Shown in pieces: positions 6,371 through 13,146 of a stretch of 13,160 bases of DNA. Position numbers and translations under genes: made by a program. Source of the DNA: Candidatus Kaiserbacteria bacterium (GTDB taxonomy: Bacteria > Patescibacteriota > Minisyncoccia > Phycocordibacterales > UBA918); NCBI GenBank assembly GCA_007117575.1, contig SKGH01000048.1:1-13160 (forward strand), in the 5' to 3' direction. Numbering within the stretch: position 1 is the first letter of the stretch; each line of letters opens with the position of its first letter. The notes under the pieces were generated by a model. That model saw only the letters and a list, made by a program, of their open reading frames with translations. It was not told where the DNA came from and searched no databases.

Positions 6371-6730
6371 ATGGCGTATAGAGATTTAGAAGTTTATAAA
6401 AGAGCCTATCAACTCGCTCTTGAAATCCACAAGCTTTCATTTATTTTAAAAATACGAGACTTGTCTGATCAGATTAGGCGAGCATCTCGTTCTATTCCAT
6501 CGAACATAGCAGAAGCGTATGGAAGAGATAAATCAGTAAATGACATTGTGAATGGACTTCGAACTGCACTCGGTTCAAACGACGAAATGTTGTTTAATAT
6601 CGAGTTTATGAAAGATACAGAATTGATCACTCAAAACCAGTATCAAAAACTTTATGATGAATATACGATTTGTGGTAAGCAACTTCATAAACTCATTGAA
6701 GCAGTTAAAAACCAGCAAACTAGAAACTAG
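6371..6730 (+). CDS. S23/IVP four-helix-bundle protein of the 23S intervening sequence
   Basis: 119 residues, the usual length of the family. The pattern is characteristic: an N-terminal YRDLEVYKRAYQLALEIHKL helix, then LSDQIRRASRSIPSNIAEAY (residues 31-50) with the signature SIPSNIAE, followed by GR, LRTALGSNDEMLFNIEF and a C-terminal helix ending in a basic tail. These proteins form pentameric four-helix bundles and are encoded in 23S IVSs of many bacteria. Their role is unproven, with nucleic-acid binding proposed. Related bundles act as accessory proteins (Avd) in retroelements. Here the gene is fully intact and sits in the H25 IVS. It lacks a Shine-Dalgarno site but has an embedded -10. 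It may support the spread or maintenance of the two ORF-less IVSs with similar arms. Confidence 0.95.
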   Translation: MAYRDLEVYKRAYQLALEIHKLSFILKIRDLSDQIRRASRSIPSNIAEAYGRDKSVNDIVNGLRTALGSNDEMLFNIEFMKDTELITQNQYQKLYDEYTICGKQLHKLIEAVKNQQTRN

Positions 6731-6847
6731 CAACCAGCTACCAGTACGGCGTGCCTATTGAAGAATGAGCCGGCGAGTGTACCTTTATCCATCGTCTAAG
6801 TGGAAAACCCACGGAGGCATAGTGAAAGCGAGCGTTAATAGCGCGTA

Positions 6848-6906
6848 TAGAACTAAGTGATACAAACATTGCAAGTTTATTGTGATGTCTGTATCACTTG
6901 GTTCTA
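6848..6906 (+). other. Long hairpin expansion in 23S domain II
   Basis: At the position of E. coli about 640-665, TAGAACTAAGTGATACA (6848-6864) pairs with 6890-6906 over 17 bp with one G-U. The duplex continues with ACATTGCAA/TTGTGATGT (6866-6888) to a 5-nt loop. The result is an almost continuous helix of about 26 bp. It is ORF-less and too short to be an intron, so it is probably a retained expansion segment or an RNase III target. Confidence 0.7.
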
Positions 6907-7299
6907 GGGGTAGGGGTACGACCCGAAGCGGGATGAGCTTGCCATGAGCAGGGTGAAGCGACTGTAATAGGTCGTGGAGGCCCGAACCGGTTGGCCGTAC
7001 AAAACCATCGGATGACTTGTGGTAAGGAGTGAAAAGCTAATCGAATTCCGTAATAGCTGGTTCTCTCCGAAACAGCTTTAGGGTTGGCGTCGTGTGTTCC
7101 CTCCGGGGGTAGAGCACTGGAAAGAATGAACAGGGGGAAACCTCGTCATTCTTATCAAACTCCGAATACCGGTAGGTTAATAACACGGCAGTTAGACTAT
7201 GGGGGAGAAGCTCCATTGGTCGAAAGGGAAACAGCCCAGATCGCCAGTTAAGGTCCCTAAATCCATGCTAAGTGCAAAATGAGGAGGTGAGGATTCTCC

Positions 7300-7335
<36 letters not shown>

Positions 7336-7416
7336 TAAAGATAGCGTAACAGCTCACTGGTCGAGAGTCCTTGCGCCGAAGATGATCGGGGCTCAAGCAT
7401 GGTACCGAAACTGCGG

Positions 7417-7531
7417 GACTGGTATCTGGTTACTGGTCACTAGTAACTGGTATGTGCTTTGTTTTAGCAAAGCACAAGCTCACGAAGTGAGCTTAAACCA
7501 GCAATTAGCAACTAGCAACCAGGTACCAGTC
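7417..7531 (+). mobile_element. IVS-3 at helix H45, ORF-less mini-element
   Basis: Arms 7417-7451 and 7497-7531 (GACTGGTATCTGGTTACTGG... with ...CCAGGTACCAGTC) pair over about 35 nt at the H45 tip (E. coli about 1170), the well-known IVS site of Salmonella. The interior holds only two perfect hairpins: GTGCTTTG/CAAAGCAC (7454-7475) and AAGCTCAC/GTGAGCTT (7476-7494). Arm sequence and two-hairpin plan match the element at 8483-8600. The arms also match the S23-bearing element at H25, as expected of a non-autonomous derivative. Confidence 0.9.
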
Positions 7532-8071
7532 GGTAGGAGAGCGTCCTGTTCTGCGATGAAGCCGAGGGGTAACCCGAGGTGGAGCGTACAGGAGTGAGAA
7601 TGCCGGCACAAGTAACCGCAAGGAGGGTGAGACCCCCTCCCGCCGAAATACCAAGGTTTCCTGGGCGATGTTGATCAGCCCAGGGTTAGTCGGTCCTAAG
7701 CCGATCCCGAACGGGGTAGGCGATGGATAGCAGGTTAATATTCCTGCACACTGCTTCGTTGCGATGGAGGGACGGAGTGTTGTACTCAAAGCGGCTTATT
7801 GGATTGCCGTAGGGGTTGTGAGCGTGTTCAGTAGGCAAATCCGCTGGACAATAGCGCGAGCAAAATCTAAAGGTGCGACTTCGGTCAAACCGATTTTGGG
7901 GAGCACGCTTCCAAGAAAAACTTCTAAGCATAAACGAAGTGGTACCGTACCAAAACCGACACAGGTGGTAAGGTCGAGAAGACCAAGGCGAACGAGTGAG
8001 AGGTCCTCAAGGAACTCGGCAAAAAAGCGGCCGTAACTTAGGGATAAGGCCTACCAGCCCTAGATTTGGGG

Positions 8072-8077
8072 TATACT
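8072..8077 (+). promoter_or_regulatory. Candidate -10 for the H63 GIY-YIG gene
   Basis: TATACT directly abuts the IVS 5' arm and ends 6 nt before the ATG at 8084, predicting a leaderless mRNA. TATACT-6 nt-ATG is the same as at the ORF of intron C. Confidence 0.4.
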
Positions 8078-8083
8078 GTAAAT

Positions 8084-8347
8084 ATGCACTCAGTGTATGT
8101 GATTCAGAATGATGTTAATAAAGACTTATACATCGGACGTACTTCAAATCTCAAAGCAAGACTAGTTGAGCATAATTCGCGTGGTAAAAAAGCGACTACA
8201 TGTACATGTAAATGTGGCAACTGGCATTATATTTATGTCGAGCTTTTTCGAAGTAGAGAAGACGCAATCGAGCGCGAACGTGCGCTAAAAGCACACGGTA
8301 GTGCTAAACAAAAGTTGCTACTTAGACTTCAAAAAAGTTTGCTTTGA
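8084..8347 (+). CDS. Single-domain GIY-YIG endonuclease inside 23S rRNA
   Basis: 87 residues from ATG 8084. A TTG at 8066 could add six residues but lies inside the IVS stem, and a -10 sits 6 nt before the ATG. The GIY-YIG core is complete: SVYVI (GIY strand, residues 3-7), LYIG (16-19), the conserved Arg in LKARL, EHN (about 29-31), the catalytic Glu in YVEL (about 54) and the helix EDAIERERALKAHG. A CTCKCG cluster (three cysteines, about residues 43-48) replaces the usual KYRGPW-like loop. It could bind a metal, or it may be chance. Such nucleases cut DNA once per domain. Here it lacks a separate DNA-binding domain, so how it targets a site is unclear. It could drive homing of its stem-bounded insertion. 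Confidence 0.9.
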   Translation: MHSVYVIQNDVNKDLYIGRTSNLKARLVEHNSRGKKATTCTCKCGNWHYIYVELFRSREDAIERERALKAHGSAKQKLLLRLQKSLL

Positions 8348-8482
8348 GCCCCAAATCTAGGGCTGGTCGCAGCGAAAGTTTTCCTGGCGACTGTTTAACA
8401 AAAACACAGCTCCCTGCGAACTCGTAAGAGGATGTATAGGGGGTGACGCCTGACCAATGCCGGAAGGTTAAGCACGGAAGGT

Positions 8483-8600
8483 CCGTCTGGTTGCTGGTCG
8501 CTAGTTTCTGGTTACTGGTTGCGGTTTTGCTAAGCAAAACCGCAAACGTGCGTAGCACGTTCCTCCAGTTACTAGCAACTAGTTACTAGCAACCAGATGG
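8483..8600 (+). mobile_element. IVS-5 at helix H68, ORF-less mini-element
   Basis: Arms 8483-8518 and 8565-8600 (CTGGTTGCTGGTCGCTAG... with ...CTAGCAACCAG) replace the tip of H68 (E. coli about 1840-1890). Two perfect hairpins fill the interior: TTGCGGTTTTGC/GCAAAACCGCAA (8519-8545) and AACGTGC/GCACGTT (8545-8561). It has the same plan and arm type as the H45 element. Of the five IVS sites here, H68 is the one I least associate with known IVSs. Confidence 0.88.
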
Positions 8601-8620
8601 GCTGGGCTGTGTAAGCCCCG

Positions 8621-8659
<39 letters not shown>

Positions 8660-8983
8660 TATTTCCTTGTCGGGTAAGTTCCGACGTGCACGAATGGCGT
8701 AACGACTGGGAAACTGTCTCGAGGACTCGCTCGGTGAAAATACAATTCCGGTAAAGATGCCGGATACCTGCAGTTAGACGAAAAGACCCCAGGAGCTTTA
8801 CTGCAGCTTCGTATTGGAGCTGTTTGATCAATGCGTAGCATAGATGGGAGACTTTGAAGCGGGCTTTTGGGTACCGTGGAGTCGTCAGTGAAATACCATC
8901 CTTTGTTCGGGCAGTTTCTAACCCGATCGGCAAAACCGGTCAGGAACAGTGCGTGGCAGGCAGTTTTAGTGGGGCGCTACCCT

Positions 8984-9567
8984 CGACACCGTCATTATAA
9001 GTTCATTTATAAACTTATAATGATTGTGTCGAACTGTGGCGCCTCCGGAGCAAATCGGGTATTGAGAATGAGACCTCAATCAGCTTAAAACAAATAAAAC
9101 AGGGGGCGTTCTTTATTGTTAAGAACGGGTTATCAGCTATATGCTTGAAAGACCGGAGTATCCAATGGTACTTAAAATGTAAACTCGGCTTTATGACTAA
9201 ATGCTTTCAGTAATGAAAATTTTGCATTTCATTTACTCTTTGAGTAAAAATTCATTGGTGCGGTTAACGAGCAGGGAAGTCGCCCAGCCTTAGTTTTTCC
9301 TTGTTCCATCTTAGAAATTCTATTTTGGTTAAGAAAAAACTAGAGCTGGGTTGACCCTTCAGAGACTACACGCTGATCCGACTTTATTGAACATAAAGTC
9401 GGAAGACATAGTCCGATCTTTTCGGCGACGAAAAGGTGTATGTTAAATACACGTCCAGCCAGTATAGACTCAGCTATAGAAGCTATAGTCTATAGCTTAA
9501 AATACAAAATATAAAAGAATAATCCTTAGGATGTTTAATTATTTTGTATAAGTTGGATAACAAAATG
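8984..9567 (+). mobile_element. Group I intron A at L2262, no ORF
   Basis: Exon text ...GGGGCGCTACCCT stops at 8983 and resumes with CCTAAAAAGTAACGG at 9568, so the site is after U2262 in E. coli numbering. The intron ends in G, as group I introns do. The core is visible: P7 strands GAGACTAC (about 9362) and ATAGTC (about 9408); P8 CCGACTTTAT/ATAAAGTCGG (9378-9402); a 3' hairpin CTTTTC/GAAAAG; and a long P6-side duplex (CCCAGC...GCTGGG). The 5' end begins with a near-perfect 20-bp hairpin (8984-9031). At 584 nt it has no ORF of note. Confidence 0.9.
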
Positions 9568-9998
9568 CCTAAAAAGTAACGGAGGGGTCTCAAGGTCAAC
9601 TAGGTGCGAATGGAAACCGTGCCGATAGTATAATGGCAAAAGTTGGCTTGACTGCAAGGCGTAGATGCCAAGCAGACACGAAAGTGGAGCATAGTGAACC
9701 GATGGTCCGCTTTAGATGCGGCCGGAGATTACCCGATAAAAGTTACCCTGGGGATAACAGGCTAGTCGTGCCCAAGCGTCCATAGCGACGGCACGGTTCG
9801 GCACCTTAACTTATTTGTAGTTACAAATACATCGGGGTGCCTAGGGTAGTAATATCCTACAGTTACAAACGAGTAGGTCAATAAAAAATTATTTTCATTG
9901 AAGCTACGAGTGTGGTAACTGTATGTTTTCTAAGAAAACATACAAAAACAAATTGGCTATAACGGTGAACTCCATATGAAGCCGCTACTACGCTGTAG

Positions 9999-10004
9999 TA
10001 GAAT
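9999..10004 (+). promoter_or_regulatory. Candidate -10 for the intron B ORF
   Basis: TAGAAT ends 6 nt before the ATG at 10011. An earlier ATG at 10005 directly abuts the hexamer. The common spacing in this window favours 10011 as the start of a leaderless mRNA. Confidence 0.35.
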
Positions 10005-10010
10005 ATGCAT

Positions 10011-10655
10011 ATGGACAATACCGTGGAAAGGCTAAACCAATACCAGAAATCAGTAATTATCGGCACGATACTTGGTGACGGATATCTTCGTATCGTCCCT
10101 GGTCGCCGAGATGCATTTCTGGAAATAAATCACGCACAGGATCAGTGTGATTATGTGACATGGAAGTACAAAGTACTTAAAAACGTCAGTGCCAAGTCGC
10201 CAGTCGTTCGAAATGGCAACGGCAAACGAAAAGCAATACGTTTCCATACGAGGCAATCACCCGAGCTTACCAAGCTCTACAATTGGTTTTACAAAGATAA
10301 GACCAAAGTAATTCCCTCTAATTTGGCACTCGATTCACTGATGTTGGCAACGTGGTTTATGGATGATGGAAGTTGGTGTCGTGCATCTGACGTGTACTTG
10401 AATACGCAACAGTTTTCACACCACAACCAACTTATTCTTTTAGATTCTCTTGCAAAGATTGGTTTGCAAGCAAGATTGAATAAGGATAAAGACTATCAAA
10501 GAATCCGTTTTGTAAAAACGAGTATTCCAACTCTGGTAAAACTGATAAAACCTCACATCATTCCATCAATGCTATATAAAATTGGTTTAGAATCCGTAGA
10601 GACTACACGCCAATCCCCAGCCCTTTCCAAGTGTGATTACCGCTTGGAAGTATAG
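10011..10655 (+). CDS. LAGLIDADG homing endonuclease of intron B
   Basis: 214 residues from ATG 10011 (216 if ATG 10005 is used). There are two LAGLIDADG motifs, as in monomeric enzymes: VIIGTILGDG (about 15-24) and LATWFMDDG (about 112-120), each keeping its acidic residue. The WKYKVLKN segment and the basic run RNGNGKRKAIRFHT between motifs fit the DNA-binding saddle of the LAGLIDADG_2-type family. The enzyme should cut intron-less 23S genes near position 2500 and start homing. The last 20 or so residues are encoded by the intron's P7-P8 segment (the shared core), so nuclease and ribozyme overlap. This tail would not be expected in relatives lacking that core. The frame is intact. Confidence 0.93.
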   Translation: MDNTVERLNQYQKSVIIGTILGDGYLRIVPGRRDAFLEINHAQDQCDYVTWKYKVLKNVSAKSPVVRNGNGKRKAIRFHTRQSPELTKLYNWFYKDKTKVIPSNLALDSLMLATWFMDDGSWCRASDVYLNTQQFSHHNQLILLDSLAKIGLQARLNKDKDYQRIRFVKTSIPTLVKLIKPHIIPSMLYKIGLESVETTRQSPALSKCDYRLEV

Positions 10656-10733
10656 AAAGTTAGTTAGCTAAAGTATTACATTCTTGGCTTTATGACTTTA
10701 GAAAGGGCTGGGTGAAGATATAGTCCGATCCTC
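10594..10733 (+). repeat. Core segment of intron B nearly identical to intron D
   Basis: These 140 nt (from P7 5' strand through P8 and P7' to the start of P9) match 12309-12448 without gaps and with 3 substitutions. The rest of the two introns, including 5' halves and ORFs, is different. This indicates a recent exchange of the 3' ribozyme half. Confidence 0.95.
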
Positions 10734-10996
10734 ACAGTAATGTGAGCAAAATAGACAGCGATGTCGGCTCAACTTATCCTGGGGCTGGAGCAAACCTATA
10801 TCTGCTCTCCCGATCGGAAACGGTCGGGTAACCCGGCCCCGGTTTATAGCACAAGTTGCTATAAACCGGGGCTGGGACTATGTCAATCGCTACCCGGCGT
10901 GGCATAGGAAACAAGCTCAAAACGGAGAAGGCTGACTCATATGGTCACGGGTGACCACAACCTCTGGTTTCGGAGGTCCCAGGTACAAGATATACT

Positions 10997-11005
10997 TGAT
11001 ATACT
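10997..11005 (+). promoter_or_regulatory. Extended -10 before the intron C ORF
   Basis: TGA-TATACT (extended -10) ends 6 nt before ATG 11012. A second TATACT lies at 10991-10996. It predicts a leaderless transcript initiated inside the intron. Confidence 0.45.
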
Positions 11006-11011
11006 TGGGGT

Positions 11012-11488
11012 ATGAGAGCTAATTCCGTAGGAAAGGAATGTGTTGTAGCCAGTCAAGCCTATTTGGCTGGATTGATCGACGGTGATGGTTCCATTATGGC
11101 AATCATCGAACGTCATCAAGAGAAGCGATTTGGCTTTCGAGTACGAATTGTTCTAAAAATAACCCAAAAGCTCCGGCAAGACGTTGCGTTCTTGCCGGAG
11201 CTGGCTGGGTGCGGAGCAGTTTGCAAAAATGGGAAAACGTTTGATTGGAAAACGCGAGATCAAAATGAAGTCTTGCGAGTTCTCACAAATGTACAACCAT
11301 ACTCGAGAGTAAAACGCCGCCAAATAGATATCGCGGTAGATATTTTGAAAACTCCTATCGAGAGTGAAAAAGATCTACTCGCGGTGGCAACACTGGCAGA
11401 TACTTTATCTCGGTTCAACGTTCGGTCCAACAACCGACGGCAGAACTATGTGGCAAAGATCCAAGCACATTTCTCCTCTAACGACTGA
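11012..11488 (+). CDS. LAGLIDADG homing endonuclease of intron C
   Basis: 158 residues with one motif, YLAGLIDGDGSI (residues 17-28, acidic Asp25 present), as in homodimeric enzymes of the LAGLIDADG_1 type. The following strand pattern (RFGFRVRIVLKITQK) is the DNA-contacting sheet. The GCGAVCKNGKTFDWKTRDQNEV segment is typical of I-CreI-like folds, where a second strand pair and a helix precede an LKTPIESEKD-like linker. Expected to cut near 23S position 2533. The ORF ends at TGA 11488 and the remaining 144 nt supply the 3' half of the ribozyme, so no overlap with the P9 region. The frame is intact. Confidence 0.93.
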   Translation: MRANSVGKECVVASQAYLAGLIDGDGSIMAIIERHQEKRFGFRVRIVLKITQKLRQDVAFLPELAGCGAVCKNGKTFDWKTRDQNEVLRVLTNVQPYSRVKRRQIDIAVDILKTPIESEKDLLAVATLADTLSRFNVRSNNRRQNYVAKIQAHFSSND

Positions 11489-11878
11489 TTGCTAGCGTTG
11501 TTGGCTCTAGCATGAGATATTACTGCTTTGGCAGAATATCACACGGCTTGCACCTACGGTGCGTGTGGTGACATACGTACTACGGTGATGGAATAGTCTG
11601 ATCTGTGCAGAAACGCACAGCTAACACTACTGAGGTCCCAAGGGTTTGGCTGTTCGCCAATTAAAAAGTTACGCGAGCTGGGTTTAGACCGTCGAGCATC
11701 TTTTTTAAGAGTAAAAGGGTGCTCGACCAATCTAAACCCGAGGTGAATACACTGACCATGTATTCAAAAAGACATCGTTCACGGCGGCCCAGACCAGTAA
11801 TGGTTTGGTGTGAAGTTGGCTATATCGGTAAAATCCTAAACCAACATATGTTAGGATAATACCGAGGGAAGTCATATT

Positions 11879-12314
11879 ATGTCGCGCAAACAAGAACACA
11901 TCTATGCATATTTTGCAGGATTTCTTGATGCTGATGGTAGTATTTATGTACGGGCTAAACCAAATATCTCATATAGATATGGGTATCAGGTTGCTCCATA
12001 CATTGCTTGCTTCCAATCAGGATCTTGTAAAGCTTTTCCAGCTTTATGTGAAAGTATGGGGTGTGGTTCGTTACGACTTAGAAAAGGTGGTATTTACGAG
12101 TTTACAATAGCTCGTAAAGATGAGATTCTTTCTTTTTTTAGACCGTGTAGAACCCTATCTGCAGCTTAAGAAAAAACAAGCACTTCTGTTGCGTGATATT
12201 CTTGTTTGTAAAGAAAAAGTAAGTTCACAAAAAAATTTTTCAGTGCTACTCGCAAAGATTGACTCATTTCGTGAGCTTAATTATTCTAAAAAGCATAAAA
12301 AAGTGATCCCGTAG
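11879..12314 (+). pseudogene. LAGLIDADG homing endonuclease of intron D, one frameshift
   Basis: From ATG 11879 the frame has YFAGFLDADGSI (residues 11-22, acidic residue intact) and a normal single-motif enzyme through IYEFTIARKDEILSFF. At the run of seven T (12133-12139) the frame changes. With one T fewer the protein continues LDRVEPYLQLKKKQALLLRD and ends at TAG 12312-12314. The repaired product would be about 144 residues, close to the single-motif enzyme of intron C. As read, translation stops at 12169 after 96 residues. The cause may be a real decay mutation, transcriptional slippage at the T-run or a sequencing error. The stop TAG lies at the boundary of the core shared with intron B. 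Confidence 0.88.
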
Positions 12315-12448
12315 AGACTACACGCCAATCCCCAGCCCTTTCCAAGTGTGATTACCGCTTGGAAGTATAGAAAGTTATTTAGCTAAAGTATTATATTCTT
12401 GGCTCTATGACTTTAGAAAGGGCTGGGTGAAGATATAGTCCGATCCTC
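12309..12448 (+). repeat. Core segment of intron D nearly identical to intron B
   Basis: Partner of 10594-10733: same length, 3 substitutions in 140 nt. It covers both P7 strands and the P8 stem. Confidence 0.95.
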
Positions 12449-12614
12449 CGAGTAATCGGAGTAAACAAGATGCGTGAGACAGGTTGGTCTCCTATCTACT
12501 GCAGGCGTCGATACTTGACGAGATTTGTCCCTAGTACGAGAGGACCGGGATGAACGAACCTCTGGTCTGCCAGCTGTACCGCCAGGTGCACCGCTGGGTA
12601 GCTATGTTCGGAAT

Positions 12615-12647
<33 letters not shown>

Positions 12648-12753
12648 AACTTGAAGATAAGGTATCATTAAGTCTCCTGAGATATGATCAGGTTGATAGG
12701 CACTAGGTGGAAGCGTGGTGACATGTGGAGCCGAGGTGTACTAATAAGACGTT

Positions 12754-12775
12754 ATTCCTGCGAGGAATGTTGTAC
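12754..12775 (+). other. 3' arm of the 23S processing stem
   Basis: Pairs with 5342-5363. Its first 8 nt close helix H1, and the mature 3' end is expected near 12761-12763. TTGTAC-ATC-GTACAA directly follows as a small hairpin. No strong intrinsic terminator is visible after it. Confidence 0.78.
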
Positions 12776-12834
12776 ATCGTACAAAATTGAGTAAAGGTTT
12801 GTGTGCCACAAAAAAGTTTAGGATATGTTCGTTA

Positions 12835-13146
12835 AGATTTTTTTAGAAACTGTCTGAAGTGTTTTATCATAAGAATGACTGATCGAATCTTTGTTCCGGG
12901 TCTTTATGACTAAGGTAAAACATCAAAAGTTTTTAAGAAACTGTTTGAAGTCTCATCAGGGTCCGGAGTGGCTAAAAATATGAGCGAAAAACGAGGTGGA
13001 GTCTTCTGTGAACTGTCGTTCACAGAAGACGAACCAAAGTTTAGAACCTGTTTACGATCTCATCGAGGTCCAAAGTGACCAAAAATTCAAGCGAAAACCT
13101 GTGCTGGAGTCCGAAGCGTATCGGGATACGGTGAGGACGAAGCATG
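12835..13146. repeat. Diverged tandem direct repeats (~110 bp) with internal hairpins
   Basis: 12928-13037 and 13038-13146 align over their length (AGTTT, then AGAA-CTGTTT, GATCTCATC/AAGTCTCATC, GGTCC, AGTG, AAAAAT, GCGAAAA, TGGAGTC, and GACGAA at the end). A third, shorter relative of the 5' part begins at 12835 (TTTAGAAACTGTCTGAAGT). Each full copy ends in a hairpin: a perfect 13-bp one at 13001-13030 and an imperfect one at 13109-13138. No ORF is preserved between copies, so this looks like structured RNA or element-end sequence, not protein. The region 12776-13160 contains no other gene and no 5S rRNA. Confidence 0.6.

Larger units (their letters stand above)
6319..6744 (+). mobile_element. 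IVS-2 at helix H25, carrying an S23-type gene
   Basis: Arms 6319-6351 and 6711-6744 are imperfect inverted repeats built from CTGGT/ACTAG-like units (CTGGTAGCTGGTTACTGG... with ...CCAGCTACCAG). They sit at the H25 tip (E. coli about 545), a classical IVS site. The arms resemble those of the two ORF-less elements at 7417-7531 and 8483-8600. The inserted protein gene fills the loop, and its stop codon lies within the 3' arm. Confidence 0.93.
8053..8367 (+). mobile_element. IVS-4 at helix H63, carrying an intact GIY-YIG gene
   Basis: ACCAGCCCTAGATTTGGGG (8053-8071) pairs perfectly over 19 bp with 8349-8367. It replaces the tip of H63 (E. coli about 1710-1750), just after CCGTAACTT-GGGATAAGG. 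The loop is almost completely filled by a GIY-YIG gene. There is no group I or group II core, so the element is bounded only by its stem. Its arms are unrelated to the CTGGT-type arms of the S23 family. Confidence 0.9.
9807..10758 (+). mobile_element. Group I intron B at L2500, with LAGLIDADG ORF
   Basis: The 5' exon ends GGCACCT at 9806 and the 3' exon starts CGATGTCGG at 10759, placing it after U2500. P1 is clear: exon GGCACCU pairs with intron GGGUGCC (about 9835-9842), giving the conserved U-G at the splice site. The intron ends in G. P7 is GACTA (10601-10605) with TAGTC (10721-10725). P8 is a 12-bp stem CCCAGCCCTTTC/GAAAGGGCTGGG. P9 is CTCAC/GTGAG. The 952-nt intron carries a nuclease ORF that runs into the P7-P8 core. 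Confidence 0.95.
10792..11632 (+). mobile_element. Group I intron C at about L2533, with LAGLIDADG ORF
   Basis: The 5' exon runs ...GGGGCTGGAGC (10791) and the 3' exon AGGTCCCAAGGG starts at 11633, i.e. after position 2533 (+/-1). P1 can form from exon GGAGC with intron GCTCTC, and P10 from exon AGGU with AUCU just before it. If so, the splice-site pair is C-G instead of the usual U-G. The intron ends in G. The 3' end has the P7'-like GGAATAGTC-TGATC followed by CTGTGC/GCACAG, in the same order as introns A, B and D. The 5' P7 partner is less obvious (perhaps CTGACT near 10932), so the subgroup differs. Length 841 nt. Confidence 0.82.
11693..12472 (+). mobile_element. Group I intron D at L2593, with frameshifted LAGLIDADG ORF
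   Basis: Exon GGGTTTAGACCGT ends at 11692 and CGTGAGACAGG resumes at 12473, i.e. after U2593. This is the position of the classic Chlamydomonas chloroplast intron that encodes I-CreI. The intron ends in G. P7 is GACTA (12316-12320) with TAGTC (12436-12440), and P9 is CTCCG/CGGAG. The first intron bases CGAGCA pair with TGCTCG, and exon GTTTAGA pairs with TCTAAAC further in, a long helix with the splice site in an internal loop. Length 780 nt. Confidence 0.92.

Noticed and set aside
7382..8036. Several 70-95 aa frames across 23S domains II-III on both strands
   Set aside because: They lie over conserved rRNA or IVS arms and have no protein family features.
8066..8083. TTG start extending the H63 GIY-YIG protein
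   Set aside because: It would place codons in the perfect IVS stem. ATG 8084 has a -10 at the common 6-nt spacing and begins right at the GIY strand.
8984..9567. Archaeal-type bulge-helix-bulge introns
   Set aside because: The hairpins at the junctions are suggestive, but P7 and P8 motifs and the terminal G identify group I introns.
10005..10010. Earlier ATG of the intron B nuclease
   Set aside because: It directly abuts the -10-like hexamer. ATG 10011 fits the spacing seen at other ORFs. The difference is two residues and not proven.
9878..10256. Minus-strand frames over intron B
   Set aside because: They are antisense to the ribozyme 5' part and the LAGLIDADG gene. No domain is visible.
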